Assembly: GCF_038051945.1 (NCBI RefSeq)
Contig: NZ_CP150302.1
Location: 6,200,001-6,264,000, forward strand
Direction: 5' to 3'
From: Paenibacillus sp. FSL H3-0469
Lineage (GTDB): Bacteria > Bacillota > Bacilli > Paenibacillales > Paenibacillaceae
Length of the DNA: 64,000 bases
Part shown: piece after piece, positions 45,112-53,608 of the stretch
Numbering within the stretch: position 1 is the first letter of the stretch
Layout of the letters: each line of letters opens with the position of its first letter
Translations under genes and position numbers: made by a program
Notes under the pieces: model-generated
Database searches by the model: none
Told to the model about the DNA's origin: nothing
What the model saw: only the letters and a program-made list of their open reading frames with translations

Positions 45112-45200
45112 TCAGGCTGCCCAGAGCTCTTGCTTGTTTTTAAAGTGTTTATAAAGCGCGGCATGGGTGATACTTAATTCATCCGCTATGCCGGAGCCAA
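45112..45200 (-). pseudogene. TetR-family regulator remnant
   Basis: Read on the minus strand, about 29 codons give LGSGIADELSITHAALYKHF followed by KNKQELWAA and then TGA. This is the helix-turn-helix recognition region of a TetR-type repressor (IAdelgit.aaLYkHFknKqeLw). Both the upstream helix 1 region and the whole ligand-binding domain are missing. It lies in the gap between the two glycan loci. Confidence 0.7.
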
Positions 45201-45278
45201 GTATGATCACAAAGCAAAGAGAAAAAGATTCCCACGAAATCAACGAACTGAATTTCGTCTAAAAACGCACAAAAGAAA

Positions 45279-45310
45279 CGGGTATCATCCTCATTCAAGG
45301 ATGATACCCG
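45279..45310 (-). terminator. Terminator of the GH130/transporter operon
   Basis: CGGGTATCATCCT and AGGATGATACCCG form a perfect 13-base-pair stem; on the minus strand it is followed by TTTCTTTTG. It lies seven bases beyond the GH130 stop. Confidence 0.9.
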
Positions 45311-45316
45311 CTTCTG

Positions 45317-46327
45317 TTACTGCCCCAAACAAAGCCTGATCAAATCATCAACATGGGCCGTAGCCAAACATTCTACGGTGTCAGCGGCGCCGTAATAGAT
45401 TTTCACTTCGCCGTCGTCCTCCAGGATCATGCCGCCGGGAAAGATGACATCATTGCGGAAGCCGCCATCTGTTTCGTAGGGGGCTTCAGGGGCGAGCAGC
45501 GGTGATGCGCTCATCCCGAGGATTTTCTTCGGATTATGGAGATCAAGCAGCATAATGCCTGCTGTATACCGCTTCTTCCAGGACGGCTCCCAGCCGTTCT
45601 TGCCTCTGGCGGGATCAAGATCCACCGCATGGAAGGTGGTCAGCCAGCCCTTGTCTGTCTTCACCGGCGGTGCTGCCGGGCCGATCTTGTCATTGGCGAA
45701 CGGAACCTGCTCCACCGCCAGCAACAGTTCGGAACGGCCCCAGTAGATCAGATCCGGCGACTCCGCGATCCAAGTGTCGAACCGGTCCAAGCCTCCGCGG
45801 CTGTATACGGTGAACGGCCGTTCCAGCCGCACATAGTTGCCGTTGATTTTCTCCGGGAACAGCACCATATTCCGCAGGTCCGGCGTAGACAGGCTCAATA
45901 TTTCAAAGGATTCGAAGTCATCCGTGACTGCGATTCCGCCCCGGATCCCATGCCGTGTATCTACAGCGAAGCACATGTAGCAGCGGCCATCGATCACTGT
46001 CAGACGCGGATCATATCCGCGCACGAACTCTTCATCGTTTAGCTTGAACAGCGGCTTGGGCCCCGCCGTCCAGTGAATCCCGTCTTCACTGAAAGCGATA
46101 CCGAGATCCGTTGTGTGAGACGGCTCAAGGGTCTGCTTCTCAAGGGAGCCGTAGTCATTGCGGAATACCATCACATACCGGCCGCCGAACTTCACCACTC
46201 CCGCGTTGAACACAAGTGCAGTGGGGTAAGGGACCCGGGCTGCATCCAGCACTGGGTTAGCCGGGTGACGGCGGATGAGCGGGCTAGATGCCAAAGCTCC
46301 TATAATGGGTGTATTGTTATCATTCAT
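45317..46327 (-). CDS. GH130 family glycoside phosphorylase/hydrolase
   Basis: A 336-residue five-bladed beta-propeller enzyme of family GH130, without a signal peptide. Recognisable segments: IRRHPANPVLDAARVPYPTALVFNAGVVKFGGRYVMVFRND, LGIAFSEDGIHW, EFVRGYDPRLTVIDGRCYMCFAVDT, FPEKINGNYVRLERPF, DKIGPAAPPVKTDKGWLTTFHAV and a YYGAADT end. Family members mostly phosphorolyse beta-1,4- or beta-1,2-mannosides; which one this is cannot be told. AAGGAGG precedes the ATG. It is the last gene of a minus-strand operon with an LplABC-type importer, although a MITE-like element separates it from the DUF1861 gene. Confidence 0.88.
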   Translation of the reverse strand: MNDNNTPIIGALASSPLIRRHPANPVLDAARVPYPTALVFNAGVVKFGGRYVMVFRNDYGSLEKQTLEPSHTTDLGIAFSEDGIHWTAGPKPLFKLNDEEFVRGYDPRLTVIDGRCYMCFAVDTRHGIRGGIAVTDDFESFEILSLSTPDLRNMVLFPEKINGNYVRLERPFTVYSRGGLDRFDTWIAESPDLIYWGRSELLLAVEQVPFANDKIGPAAPPVKTDKGWLTTFHAVDLDPARGKNGWEPSWKKRYTAGIMLLDLHNPKKILGMSASPLLAPEAPYETDGGFRNDVIFPGGMILEDDGEVKIYYGAADTVECLATAHVDDLIRLCLGQ

Positions 46328-46360
46328 CGTTGAATATCCTCCTTGGATGTTGAACTGTGT

Positions 46361-46615
46361 CTAGATAAATTGAACTAATTTTTTTATGTTTTGGAATTAG
46401 CCGTGACTCCAGAGAAGTTTTGGACTTCCAGCCGCTGTTGTCTACAGATTTCATGATTTTATGCCGTTTTTAACGGTTGAAATCCGTAGACTGCTGATGC
46501 TTACGATGCGAGCTTTCCTGCGGAAAGCTTTCAGGCGGTCGCTATCGCTCTTCCAGTTCCAAAATTCCCCTCCGCCACTTTTCCTTTAGCTTAAATTTTT
46601 AGTTCAATCTATTTA
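46361..46615. mobile_element. MITE-like structured repeat element
   Basis: About 250 bases bounded by inverted ends: ATTGAACTAA at 46369-46378 followed by a T-run, and TTAGTTCAAT at 46599-46608 preceded by AAATTT. Inside, GTCTACAGATTTCA (46440-46453) pairs with TGAAATCCGTAGAC (46478-46491), enclosing a small CCGTT/AACGG hairpin, and AGCTTTCC/GGAAAGCT (46511-46529) forms a second perfect hairpin. There is no coding potential. The right end touches the stop codon of the DUF1861 gene. The form is that of a non-autonomous intergenic element; its family is unknown to me. Confidence 0.6.
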
Positions 46616-47563
46616 AACAATGCTTCCGTAAGGCGCAAACGGATAGTCAATCGTAATGCGTCCGGCCTGGCAGTCGCCAACCCCGCTGTACAGATCAGCC
46701 TTGCCGTCCTCACGCATCACGATCCCCGCAGAGAAGACGCAGTCCGTCAAGTAGGGTGCCTTGGCGGGTCCAGGAGGGTAGCAGGAACGGCTTCCGATCA
46801 GATGCAGGTCATGGGATTCCCGGGTCACGGGATCGAAGATGAAGGACATATTCATATAGACCTTGATTTCCTGCCCGCTCTCCTCCTGATGCGAATAACA
46901 GATATGGCCGATAATCCCGATGTTGCCGCTGCTCAGCAGGTAAGCCTGGTTGACGCCTCCCCATTCGCCTGCTCCGAAGATACCATGAATGTACGGGGCA
47001 TTCTCAATAACGTCAGCAGTCAAATCCTCCAGCTTGTCAATCACCGTGAAGCCGATCATGGATTCGCTGCCATATTGGCCCTTCACCTCATGGCCCCGCG
47101 GACGCGAGAAGACGCCAATTCTGCCATCCGCCAGAGCAACAAGGCGAATATCCTTCATTTTGTTAGGACCGGTAGTAAAGTAATACAAGTCGTGGAGGTC
47201 CGTCCCCCGGTAAAAATAACCGAAATACGTGCTGTATTTGCCGCTTTGATATTGCACATGCGTTCCGCCCAGTACGAGCTCATCACCTATTTCGCTGATA
47301 TACGGGTCCTCCAGCGTATAGATCATGCTGTTCTCCACCAGGGTCCATTCATCCTGGCCTGTTTCCTCGAACAGCCGGACCCAGGAGCGTGCCCATTCTT
47401 CCCGGCGTTCTACCCGCCCGAACAAGTAGCGCTTGCCATCCCGTTCAAAAGGAATTGAAATATTATAGACATCGAATCCGTCCACGTTTTTAAATAGCAG
47501 GGTTGCGCTGTCATAGATGGTTTTGGTGGCTTCAAATTGTTGTTTTTGCTGATGCAGGCTCAC
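46613..47563 (-). CDS. DUF1861 family protein (GH130-like propeller)
   Basis: A 316-residue cytoplasmic protein matching the DUF1861 (MTP-1) family. Segments include DVYNISIPFERDGKRYLFGRVERREEWARSWVRLFEE, YTLEDPYISEIGDELVLGGTHVQ, GPNKMKDIRLVALADGRIGVFSRPRG, IHGIFGAGEWGGVNQAYLL and SCYPPGPAKAPYLTDCVFSAGI. The repeated W/R/G blade pattern is that of beta-propeller glycosidases. The GTG start is served by AAGGAG and GGAG. It lies 33 bases after the binding-protein gene, so it is made with the importer and probably acts on the imported oligosaccharide; the reaction is not established. Confidence 0.8.
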   Translation of the reverse strand: MSLHQQKQQFEATKTIYDSATLLFKNVDGFDVYNISIPFERDGKRYLFGRVERREEWARSWVRLFEETGQDEWTLVENSMIYTLEDPYISEIGDELVLGGTHVQYQSGKYSTYFGYFYRGTDLHDLYYFTTGPNKMKDIRLVALADGRIGVFSRPRGHEVKGQYGSESMIGFTVIDKLEDLTADVIENAPYIHGIFGAGEWGGVNQAYLLSSGNIGIIGHICYSHQEESGQEIKVYMNMSFIFDPVTRESHDLHLIGSRSCYPPGPAKAPYLTDCVFSAGIVMREDGKADLYSGVGDCQAGRITIDYPFAPYGSIV

Positions 47564-47596
47564 GATTTCTCCGCTCCTTTTATGTTGCAGCTCGTT

Positions 47597-49159
47597 TTAT
47601 TGCTGAGAAGCTTGATATTCCTTGAACTGCTTTTGGTATTCGGCAACGACCTTATCCAGACCTGCCTTCTTCATTTTATCCAGCGCTTCGGGGAAGGCCT
47701 TGTCGTAGTCCAGCACACCCATATAGATTGGAGTGATGCTGGCTGAAGCCTCCGAGAGAATATTGGTATATTCTGTTCTTACATTCGTCGGGTCAAAAAT
47801 AAAGTTGGCGGCAATACTGTTGACCGCACTCGGATTAGGCTCGAATAAGACCTTGTTATTCTCAGGAATACTGCTCTCCGGGTCAAAGCGCATAAAGTTC
47901 ACATTGCCGTTCTGGGAATCAGAGCCTCTGTATCTTGGATTATTATTGTTGTTCGGGTCTCTGATCGGCTTTAGGCCCTTGTCGCCATCTTTGGTGTAGT
48001 GCTCACCCTCGATGCCATATTGAACCAGATCGTAGTTGTCCTGGCTGGCCAGCATCCAATCCATAAACTTAACGGCCGCCTCGGGATGCTTGCTGTTCGC
48101 CGGTACGGCATTCCCGTTCTTGAAGGAGAGGGGGCGCAAATACTCTTTCTCCGGGTTAAACCATACCACGCCGATATCGTCCACTGTAGCATCCGGATTG
48201 TACTTCTGGAGCCCGTTCAGGCTTCCGCCCGTTCCCAGGCGTACGAACCATTCTCCGCTGTCGAGCTGGGCATCTACCTGTTCCTGCTTCATGACCAGGA
48301 TGTCAGGGTTCGTAATTCCTTTGGTGTACAGCTCGTGCATGAAGGCGGCATCCTTCTTGAATTCGTCTGTTTCAATCCAGGATTTGACCTCTCCGTTCTG
48401 GCTGACATAGAAGAACTTATCCTTAACCGTGAACGGGAAGGTGTCATAGGTCCGGTGCAGGATGGAGGTATGCAGATTGATCGGGTCAAAATCAGCCCGG
48501 GTGCCTAAGTAAGGCTTGTTCTTCCCCTTCCAGTTCTTCATCACCGTCTCCCAGGCGCTAATCAATTCAGCCGGAGTTGTAGGCTCCTGCAAATTGTTCT
48601 CGCGGAGAATGTCGCGGCGGATATTGAACTGGCCTTCACTGGCCATTTCAACCCAGTAGGAGGGGACGATATAATATTTCCCGCCAATGGTGGCTCCACC
48701 AAAGATGTCCTCCGGAATATTCTTTTTCAGGTTGGCTCCGTACTTCTCAATCTCCTCTGAGATATCGGCCAGTGCACCCCGGGTATAATAGTTGGAAAAA
48801 GGAGTGCGGTCCTGCATGACATGAAACAGATCGAATTCTTCACCGGTGGACAGCATCAGGTTCAGCTTCTGGTCCCAGGCATCCCAGGGGATGAAGATTT
48901 TCTCCACGGCAACGCTGACACCGTCTGCAGCCAGCTTCTCGTTGACCTTCTCGAACACCTTCTGGTAGTCTTTCGGCTCGGTGCCGGGAACCACGTATTT
49001 GATCTTGACGACCTCAGAGGAATTAGTCTTCTCTGCATTCGGGGATGAAGCATTGCTTTCTCCATTTGCAGCAGGGCTGGCATTATCGGCCTTGCCGCAC
49101 CCAACCAGGGTGGACAGAGCAAGGACCACAGCTAACAGGGTTGCATAGGATTTTCTCAT
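47597..49159 (-). CDS. Extracellular sugar-binding lipoprotein (LplA type)
   Basis: A 520-residue lipoprotein. The signal MRKSYATLLAVVLALSTLVGC has a classical LVGC lipobox with Cys21. A Ser/Asn/Ala-rich linker is followed by a long solute-binding fold of the LplA/YtcQ type (VEKIFIPWDAWDQKLNLMLSTGEEFDLFHVMQD, ENNLQEPTTPAELISAWETV). AGGAGG precedes the ATG. Third gene of the minus-strand operon after the two permeases. Such proteins bind complex oligosaccharides. Confidence 0.92.
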   Translation of the reverse strand: MRKSYATLLAVVLALSTLVGCGKADNASPAANGESNASSPNAEKTNSSEVVKIKYVVPGTEPKDYQKVFEKVNEKLAADGVSVAVEKIFIPWDAWDQKLNLMLSTGEEFDLFHVMQDRTPFSNYYTRGALADISEEIEKYGANLKKNIPEDIFGGATIGGKYYIVPSYWVEMASEGQFNIRRDILRENNLQEPTTPAELISAWETVMKNWKGKNKPYLGTRADFDPINLHTSILHRTYDTFPFTVKDKFFYVSQNGEVKSWIETDEFKKDAAFMHELYTKGITNPDILVMKQEQVDAQLDSGEWFVRLGTGGSLNGLQKYNPDATVDDIGVVWFNPEKEYLRPLSFKNGNAVPANSKHPEAAVKFMDWMLASQDNYDLVQYGIEGEHYTKDGDKGLKPIRDPNNNNNPRYRGSDSQNGNVNFMRFDPESSIPENNKVLFEPNPSAVNSIAANFIFDPTNVRTEYTNILSEASASITPIYMGVLDYDKAFPEALDKMKKAGLDKVVAEYQKQFKEYQASQQ

Positions 49160-49217
49160 GAATAATACGGACCTCCTCTTATGTTGTCTTCTATATGTTA
49201 ACCCCTAAGGGATGACA

Positions 49218-50090
49218 TCAGCCTTTGACTGAACCGATCACGAGCCCTTTCACGAAGTACTTCTGTAAGTAAGGATAGAGGAAGATGATCGGCCCGATGG
49301 TTACGATGGCTGTCGCCATCTTGACCGACTCCGAAGGAAGCGTAACGTCGCTTGTTCCGGCCAGCATGGCCATATCGTTCAGCATACTGATCTCCGATTG
49401 CATCTGCAGCAGCATGAATTGCAGCGGGTACAAGTCTTTCGTGTCGATCAGCATGATCGCATTCCACCAATTGTTCCAATAATCCAGTCCATAGAAGAGG
49501 GCGATGGTCGCCAGTACCGGTTTACATAACGGAAGATAGATCTTAAAGGCAATGACAATATCACTGGCTCCGTCTATAGTTGCGGATTCCCTCAGCGAGT
49601 CGGGTATGCCGTTCATGAAATTACGCACCAGGAAGAGGTTGAACGGGCTGAACAGCAGGGACGGAATAATCAGGGCGAGAATATTATCGGTTAAGCCGAG
49701 CGCCCGGTTCATCAGATACCAGGGCACAATGCCGGCGGAGAAAATCATGGTGATAAAAAAGTAAAGGGCCAGCAGATTGCGGTACCTCACATTTTTGTTC
49801 GCCAGGGTATAGCCTGCCATAGAAGTAATCAGCAGGGCCAACGTGGTACCGACGAGGGTGACAAAGATCGAAATGCCGTAGCTCTGAATGACCTGGGAGC
49901 CGCTCGTGAAGATCAGCTTATAGGCATACAGAGAGAATTTCTCCGGAAACAGGCTGTAGCCGTTCTTAAGAATGGCATCCTCATCCGTGATGGAGATCAT
50001 CAGCACGAGCAGCATCGGAAGCAGGCACAGTGCCGAATAGACCGCAGTAAGCGTGTACATAACCGTTCTGCTGAATGAAATTCTTTTCAT
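49218..50090 (-). CDS. Carbohydrate ABC transporter permease (LplC/YtcP type)
   Basis: A 290-residue permease with six TM helices, EAA loop LRESATIDGASDIVIAFKIYLPLCKPVL, and the FVKGLVIGSVKG C-terminus typical of LplC-type proteins. Starts at an ATG with GGAGGAG upstream. It follows the first permease gene by 24 bases. No ATPase gene is present in the operon. Confidence 0.93.
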   Translation of the reverse strand: MKRISFSRTVMYTLTAVYSALCLLPMLLVLMISITDEDAILKNGYSLFPEKFSLYAYKLIFTSGSQVIQSYGISIFVTLVGTTLALLITSMAGYTLANKNVRYRNLLALYFFITMIFSAGIVPWYLMNRALGLTDNILALIIPSLLFSPFNLFLVRNFMNGIPDSLRESATIDGASDIVIAFKIYLPLCKPVLATIALFYGLDYWNNWWNAIMLIDTKDLYPLQFMLLQMQSEISMLNDMAMLAGTSDVTLPSESVKMATAIVTIGPIIFLYPYLQKYFVKGLVIGSVKG

Positions 50091-50114
50091 GAATACTCCT
50101 CCTCCTTCCCGGAT

Positions 50115-51050
50115 TTAATATAATGCACCGTCTTTGAAGTACTTGCGGGTAATGGCATTGGTACCAAAGACAAGGATGAATCCGATCACCGACTGGAATA
50201 ATCCCACGGCCATGGCTTCGGAAGGGTCGCCGATCTGGCGCAAGGAACGGAATACATACGTATCAATAATATCTGTAGTCGAATACAGGGTGCCGTTGTC
50301 CCCGATGAGCGCATAGATCATCCCGAAATCGCCGTACATAATTTTGCCGACCGAGAGCATGGTCAGGATAATAACCGTTGGCATCATTAGCGGAAGTGTT
50401 ATCCTAAAACACATTTGCAGGCGGTTCGCCCCGTCAATCTCGGCGGCTTCATACAACGTCTCGTCGATGCCGGTAATGGTCGCCAGGTAGATGATCGCAC
50501 TCATGCCCGCACCCTTCCACACATGCATGATGGTCAGAATCGCCGGCCAGGACTGGGCTTCGGTATACCAGTTCACGGAGGCCATGCCGAATTGGTTCAG
50601 GATTCTGTTAATCACGCCCATATCCATGGAGAAAAGCGCATACAGCACATAGCTAATGACGATCCATGAAATGAAATTTGGGAATAACATCAGCGACTGG
50701 CTGATCTTCACAAACAGCTTCTTGCGCAGCTCATTCAGCACCAGTGAAATGGCCAGCGCCATCAGTGTACCAAAAATAATAAACAGTAAATTAAGGTAAA
50801 TGGTATTAAAGGTAACTGTAAGCGCTTTATTGGAACGAAAGAAAAACTCAAAGTTTTTGAAGCCCACCCATTCGCTATGGAAGATTCCCTTTGTATAATT
50901 GAAACGCTGGAAAGCAATGACCAGATAAGGATAGGTCATATACCCGAAAATAAATGTGTATGCCATGGCCGGCAAAACCAACAAATAGGATGTGCCGTTT
51001 CTGCGGATGTCCGACAGTATGCTGAGCCCTGGGCGCCGTTTTTTCTTCAA
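50115..51050 (-). CDS. Sugar ABC transporter permease (LplB/YteP type)
   Basis: A 311-residue permease with six TM helices. YLVLPAMAYTFIFGYMTYPYLVIAFQRFNY is the LplB-type N-terminus, and LYEAAEIDGANRLQMCFRITLPLMMPTVII is the EAA loop. First gene of the minus-strand operon (permease, permease, binding protein, DUF1861, GH130). It is divergent from the AraC-type regulator across 222 bases that contain three phased GCTTTCA repeats. Confidence 0.93.
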   Translation of the reverse strand: MKKKRRPGLSILSDIRRNGTSYLLVLPAMAYTFIFGYMTYPYLVIAFQRFNYTKGIFHSEWVGFKNFEFFFRSNKALTVTFNTIYLNLLFIIFGTLMALAISLVLNELRKKLFVKISQSLMLFPNFISWIVISYVLYALFSMDMGVINRILNQFGMASVNWYTEAQSWPAILTIMHVWKGAGMSAIIYLATITGIDETLYEAAEIDGANRLQMCFRITLPLMMPTVIILTMLSVGKIMYGDFGMIYALIGDNGTLYSTTDIIDTYVFRSLRQIGDPSEAMAVGLFQSVIGFILVFGTNAITRKYFKDGALY

Positions 51051-51142
51051 TTCCTGTTCCCCCTATTTGTTATAAATGACTGTTGCCTTGATTTCAGCTT
51101 AGTCATAGCCGCAACGAGTGTCTATTTTAAAACCCGGCAAAC

Positions 51143-51190
51143 GCTTTCAAATAAGGGCACAAGGCTTTCAAAAAAAAGGAATGGCTTTCA
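51143..51190. repeat. Three GCTTTCA direct repeats at 20-21 base spacing (candidate operator)
   Basis: GCTTTCA occurs at 51143-51149, 51164-51170 and 51184-51190, with start-to-start distances of 21 and 20 bases, which is two helical turns. They lie in the intergenic region between the importer operon and the divergent AraC-type regulator gene, a natural position for an activator that binds direct repeats. Confidence 0.6.
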
Positions 51191-51272
51191 TTTTCCCCTG
51201 ATTCAGTACCTTTTCGGCCGGAAATGGTCTATATTTAGAAATGATAACGAGCAGCATTGGGAGGAATACAAC

Positions 51273-53597
51273 ATGCGGGCAACCATCAACCGGCTTGTTC
51301 GATACAAGGCCTTTCAAAAACTCACCATCTCATATTTCCTTCTCGTTCTGCTAACCGTAAGCCTGCTGTCCAGTGTACTCTTCTCCTTGTTCTCCAGAAG
51401 CGCCATTAAGGAGATCGAACGTAATTCCCGGGCCATGTTATCCCAGATCACGTACGCTTCGGATGTAGTCTATAATCAAGTCATGACGATTGGAAATACA
51501 CTGCTGATTCAACCGGAGATCCTTTCGTTTCTGGATGAGACGGTGGAGAACAAGGTAAGCAATTATCATATTTTTCAGCAGATTGAGCAAATTGCCAATC
51601 TAAACCCATATATCCACAGTATCGGAATCCACCGGCCTTCTACAGGCACGACAGTCGATACAGCCGGGCTTCCATTCGACGTATCGCTCACCGCGCCTAG
51701 CGCGAAGCAGTACATGGAATTCAATCCGCGCAGCCTGAAGGTTGCGGGCCGCAACAACGGCAAGCCCTTACAGTTCCTGACCTTCTTGCTGTATCCGAAT
51801 TTTGCATATCAGACCACAGGCAGTCCGCTGATCTATATCAATGTGGAGGAGCAGTCGATTCTGACGACCATCCGCAAGATCGGCAAAGCGGACGCCGCTA
51901 ATAATGTCTTCGTGATCAATAATGAAGGTAAAGTGCTGTCTCATACCGATTCCAATCTGTTCCTGGATGATCTATCCGGGGAGGAGTATGTGCGGACGAT
52001 ATTAATTGAGAACCAACCGGAGAACAGCTTCACCACGACGATCGCAAACAAAAAGAGTCTGGTCACTTATGTGAAATCAGAGGAACTGGACTGGTATTTT
52101 GTAAGCGTTTCACCGTATTCGGAGCTTATTTCTAACATTGATCAGCTCCGGGGAATTACGCTGCTGGTGACCGCCGGAATTGTACTCGCAGGCCTGTTGA
52201 GCTCTATCCTGTTGACCTCGAACATGAATAAGCCCTTATCGGCGCTGCTGGAAAAAGTTATGCCTGCCCCGGCCACACCCGCATCCGGCCTGGCACTTAT
52301 AGATGAGTACAAGATGGTGAACGAAGTGTTCCAATCCTATCATGAACGTGAGAAATCGATGCAGTTCGTCATCAGCCATTCTTCCCGGACGGTCCGTGAG
52401 CATTATCTTCATGCCTTGCTGCGGGGTCATTCCCTGGAGGACTCGGCCTCCAGCGAAATAATTAAGGAGATTGGAGAGGAGGTGGCGGGGCCGTTCTTCG
52501 GCGTGCTGGTGTTCAAGATCAATGAGCTTGAGCCGGCAGGGGAGAGGGTAGAGGGGAAACAGCAGTCCTTGCTGCGCTTCGCGCTGGGGAATATCTCCAA
52601 AGAGCTGCTGGAGCATATCGGCCCCTGTGATGTTCTCATCATGGGAGGAAATGAAGCCGTTGCCATCCTTCAGTATACGAAAAATCAGCTCCCGGAGGAG
52701 CTGAAGCCTGCCTTGCGTGATGTTCAAAGCTTCCTGAACCGTTACTTCAAGGTGACAGTATCTATTGGTATAGGAGATATAGCCTTTGGCAAGGGAAATA
52801 TTCCGTCCTCGTATACTTCCGCGCAGCAGTATGTGAAATACCGCTTAATCTATGGAAAAGAAGCGATTCTGGATGCAGCGGCGACAAGGCACCATGTGTT
52901 AACGGCCTTAAGCTATCCCGGCGCCTGCGAGAAGAAGCTGATTGATGCTGTGCAGCAGGGCAAGCCGGAGCCTATTATTAGCGCCACCCAAGAATTTATC
53001 GATACCATATCCGGCGGTTCGGTTCATCAGATCATTACCTTTAGCACTCAGCTCATGTTGTCTTTGCTGAAACATTTCGATTATTTACAGCATGTGCCGG
53101 ATTCTAATTTCAATGATTACCTGCAGGCGGTAACCGAGATTGAAGGTGCTGAGGATTTGGCGGAGATCCGCAACCTGTTTGGCCGCTATTGCTCCACGAT
53201 CTGCAAGTTAATTGAAGACAAAAATCACTGGATGAATGCCAAGAAGCATAATAGTCTCATTGAAAAAGTACAGAATTATGTCCATGAGCATTATGCCGAG
53301 CCTAATATTTCCCTCGATCTGGTGTCCAAAATCGCCGGACTGTCACCCAGCTATCTGGGCAAGCTGTTCAAAGGAGCAACCGGGCAATCCTTCAGTGAAT
53401 ACCTGAACAACACCCGGCTGGACAAAGCCAGGGAGTTACTTGCTGCTACACCTGACACGGCGGCCAAGATCAGTGAAGCGGTCGGGATCTACAACATCAC
53501 TTACTTCTCCACCCTGTTCAAGAAAAAGTACGGACTGACACCCTCGGCCTTCCGTGAGCAGGAGGCGATGAAGAGCGCGATGGATGATGAAGAATGA
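51273..53597 (+). CDS. Membrane-bound AraC-family regulator (YtdP/LplR type)
   Basis: A 774-residue one-component regulator. TM1 is near residues 15-37 (LTISYFLLVLLTVSLLSSVLFSLF), followed by an extracellular Cache-like domain of about 245 residues, TM2 near 292-315 (ITLLVTAGIVLAGLLSSILLT), and a long cytoplasmic middle region. The C-terminal AraC helix-turn-helix (about 665-765) includes ISLDLVSKIAGLSPSYLGKLFKGATGQSFSEYLNNTRLDKARELL and FKKKYGLTPSAFREQE. The start at 51273 has GGGAGG. An upstream extension of the frame to 50877 overlaps the permease gene and is rejected. It most likely senses an extracellular sugar and activates the divergent importer operon. Confidence 0.92.
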   Translation: MRATINRLVRYKAFQKLTISYFLLVLLTVSLLSSVLFSLFSRSAIKEIERNSRAMLSQITYASDVVYNQVMTIGNTLLIQPEILSFLDETVENKVSNYHIFQQIEQIANLNPYIHSIGIHRPSTGTTVDTAGLPFDVSLTAPSAKQYMEFNPRSLKVAGRNNGKPLQFLTFLLYPNFAYQTTGSPLIYINVEEQSILTTIRKIGKADAANNVFVINNEGKVLSHTDSNLFLDDLSGEEYVRTILIENQPENSFTTTIANKKSLVTYVKSEELDWYFVSVSPYSELISNIDQLRGITLLVTAGIVLAGLLSSILLTSNMNKPLSALLEKVMPAPATPASGLALIDEYKMVNEVFQSYHEREKSMQFVISHSSRTVREHYLHALLRGHSLEDSASSEIIKEIGEEVAGPFFGVLVFKINELEPAGERVEGKQQSLLRFALGNISKELLEHIGPCDVLIMGGNEAVAILQYTKNQLPEELKPALRDVQSFLNRYFKVTVSIGIGDIAFGKGNIPSSYTSAQQYVKYRLIYGKEAILDAAATRHHVLTALSYPGACEKKLIDAVQQGKPEPIISATQEFIDTISGGSVHQIITFSTQLMLSLLKHFDYLQHVPDSNFNDYLQAVTEIEGAEDLAEIRNLFGRYCSTICKLIEDKNHWMNAKKHNSLIEKVQNYVHEHYAEPNISLDLVSKIAGLSPSYLGKLFKGATGQSFSEYLNNTRLDKARELLAATPDTAAKISEAVGIYNITYFSTLFKKKYGLTPSAFREQEAMKSAMDDEE

Positions 53598-53608
53598 TCA
53601 TTTCCCGC

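Noticed and set aside
51136..51149. Second cre-like site, GGCAAACGCTTTCA
   Set aside because: Two mismatches to the consensus; the GCTTTCA part is better explained by the phased direct repeats.
50877..51272. N-terminal extension of the AraC-type regulator
   Set aside because: It overlaps the permease gene on the other strand, has no family similarity, and a good ribosome binding site precedes the ATG at 51273.
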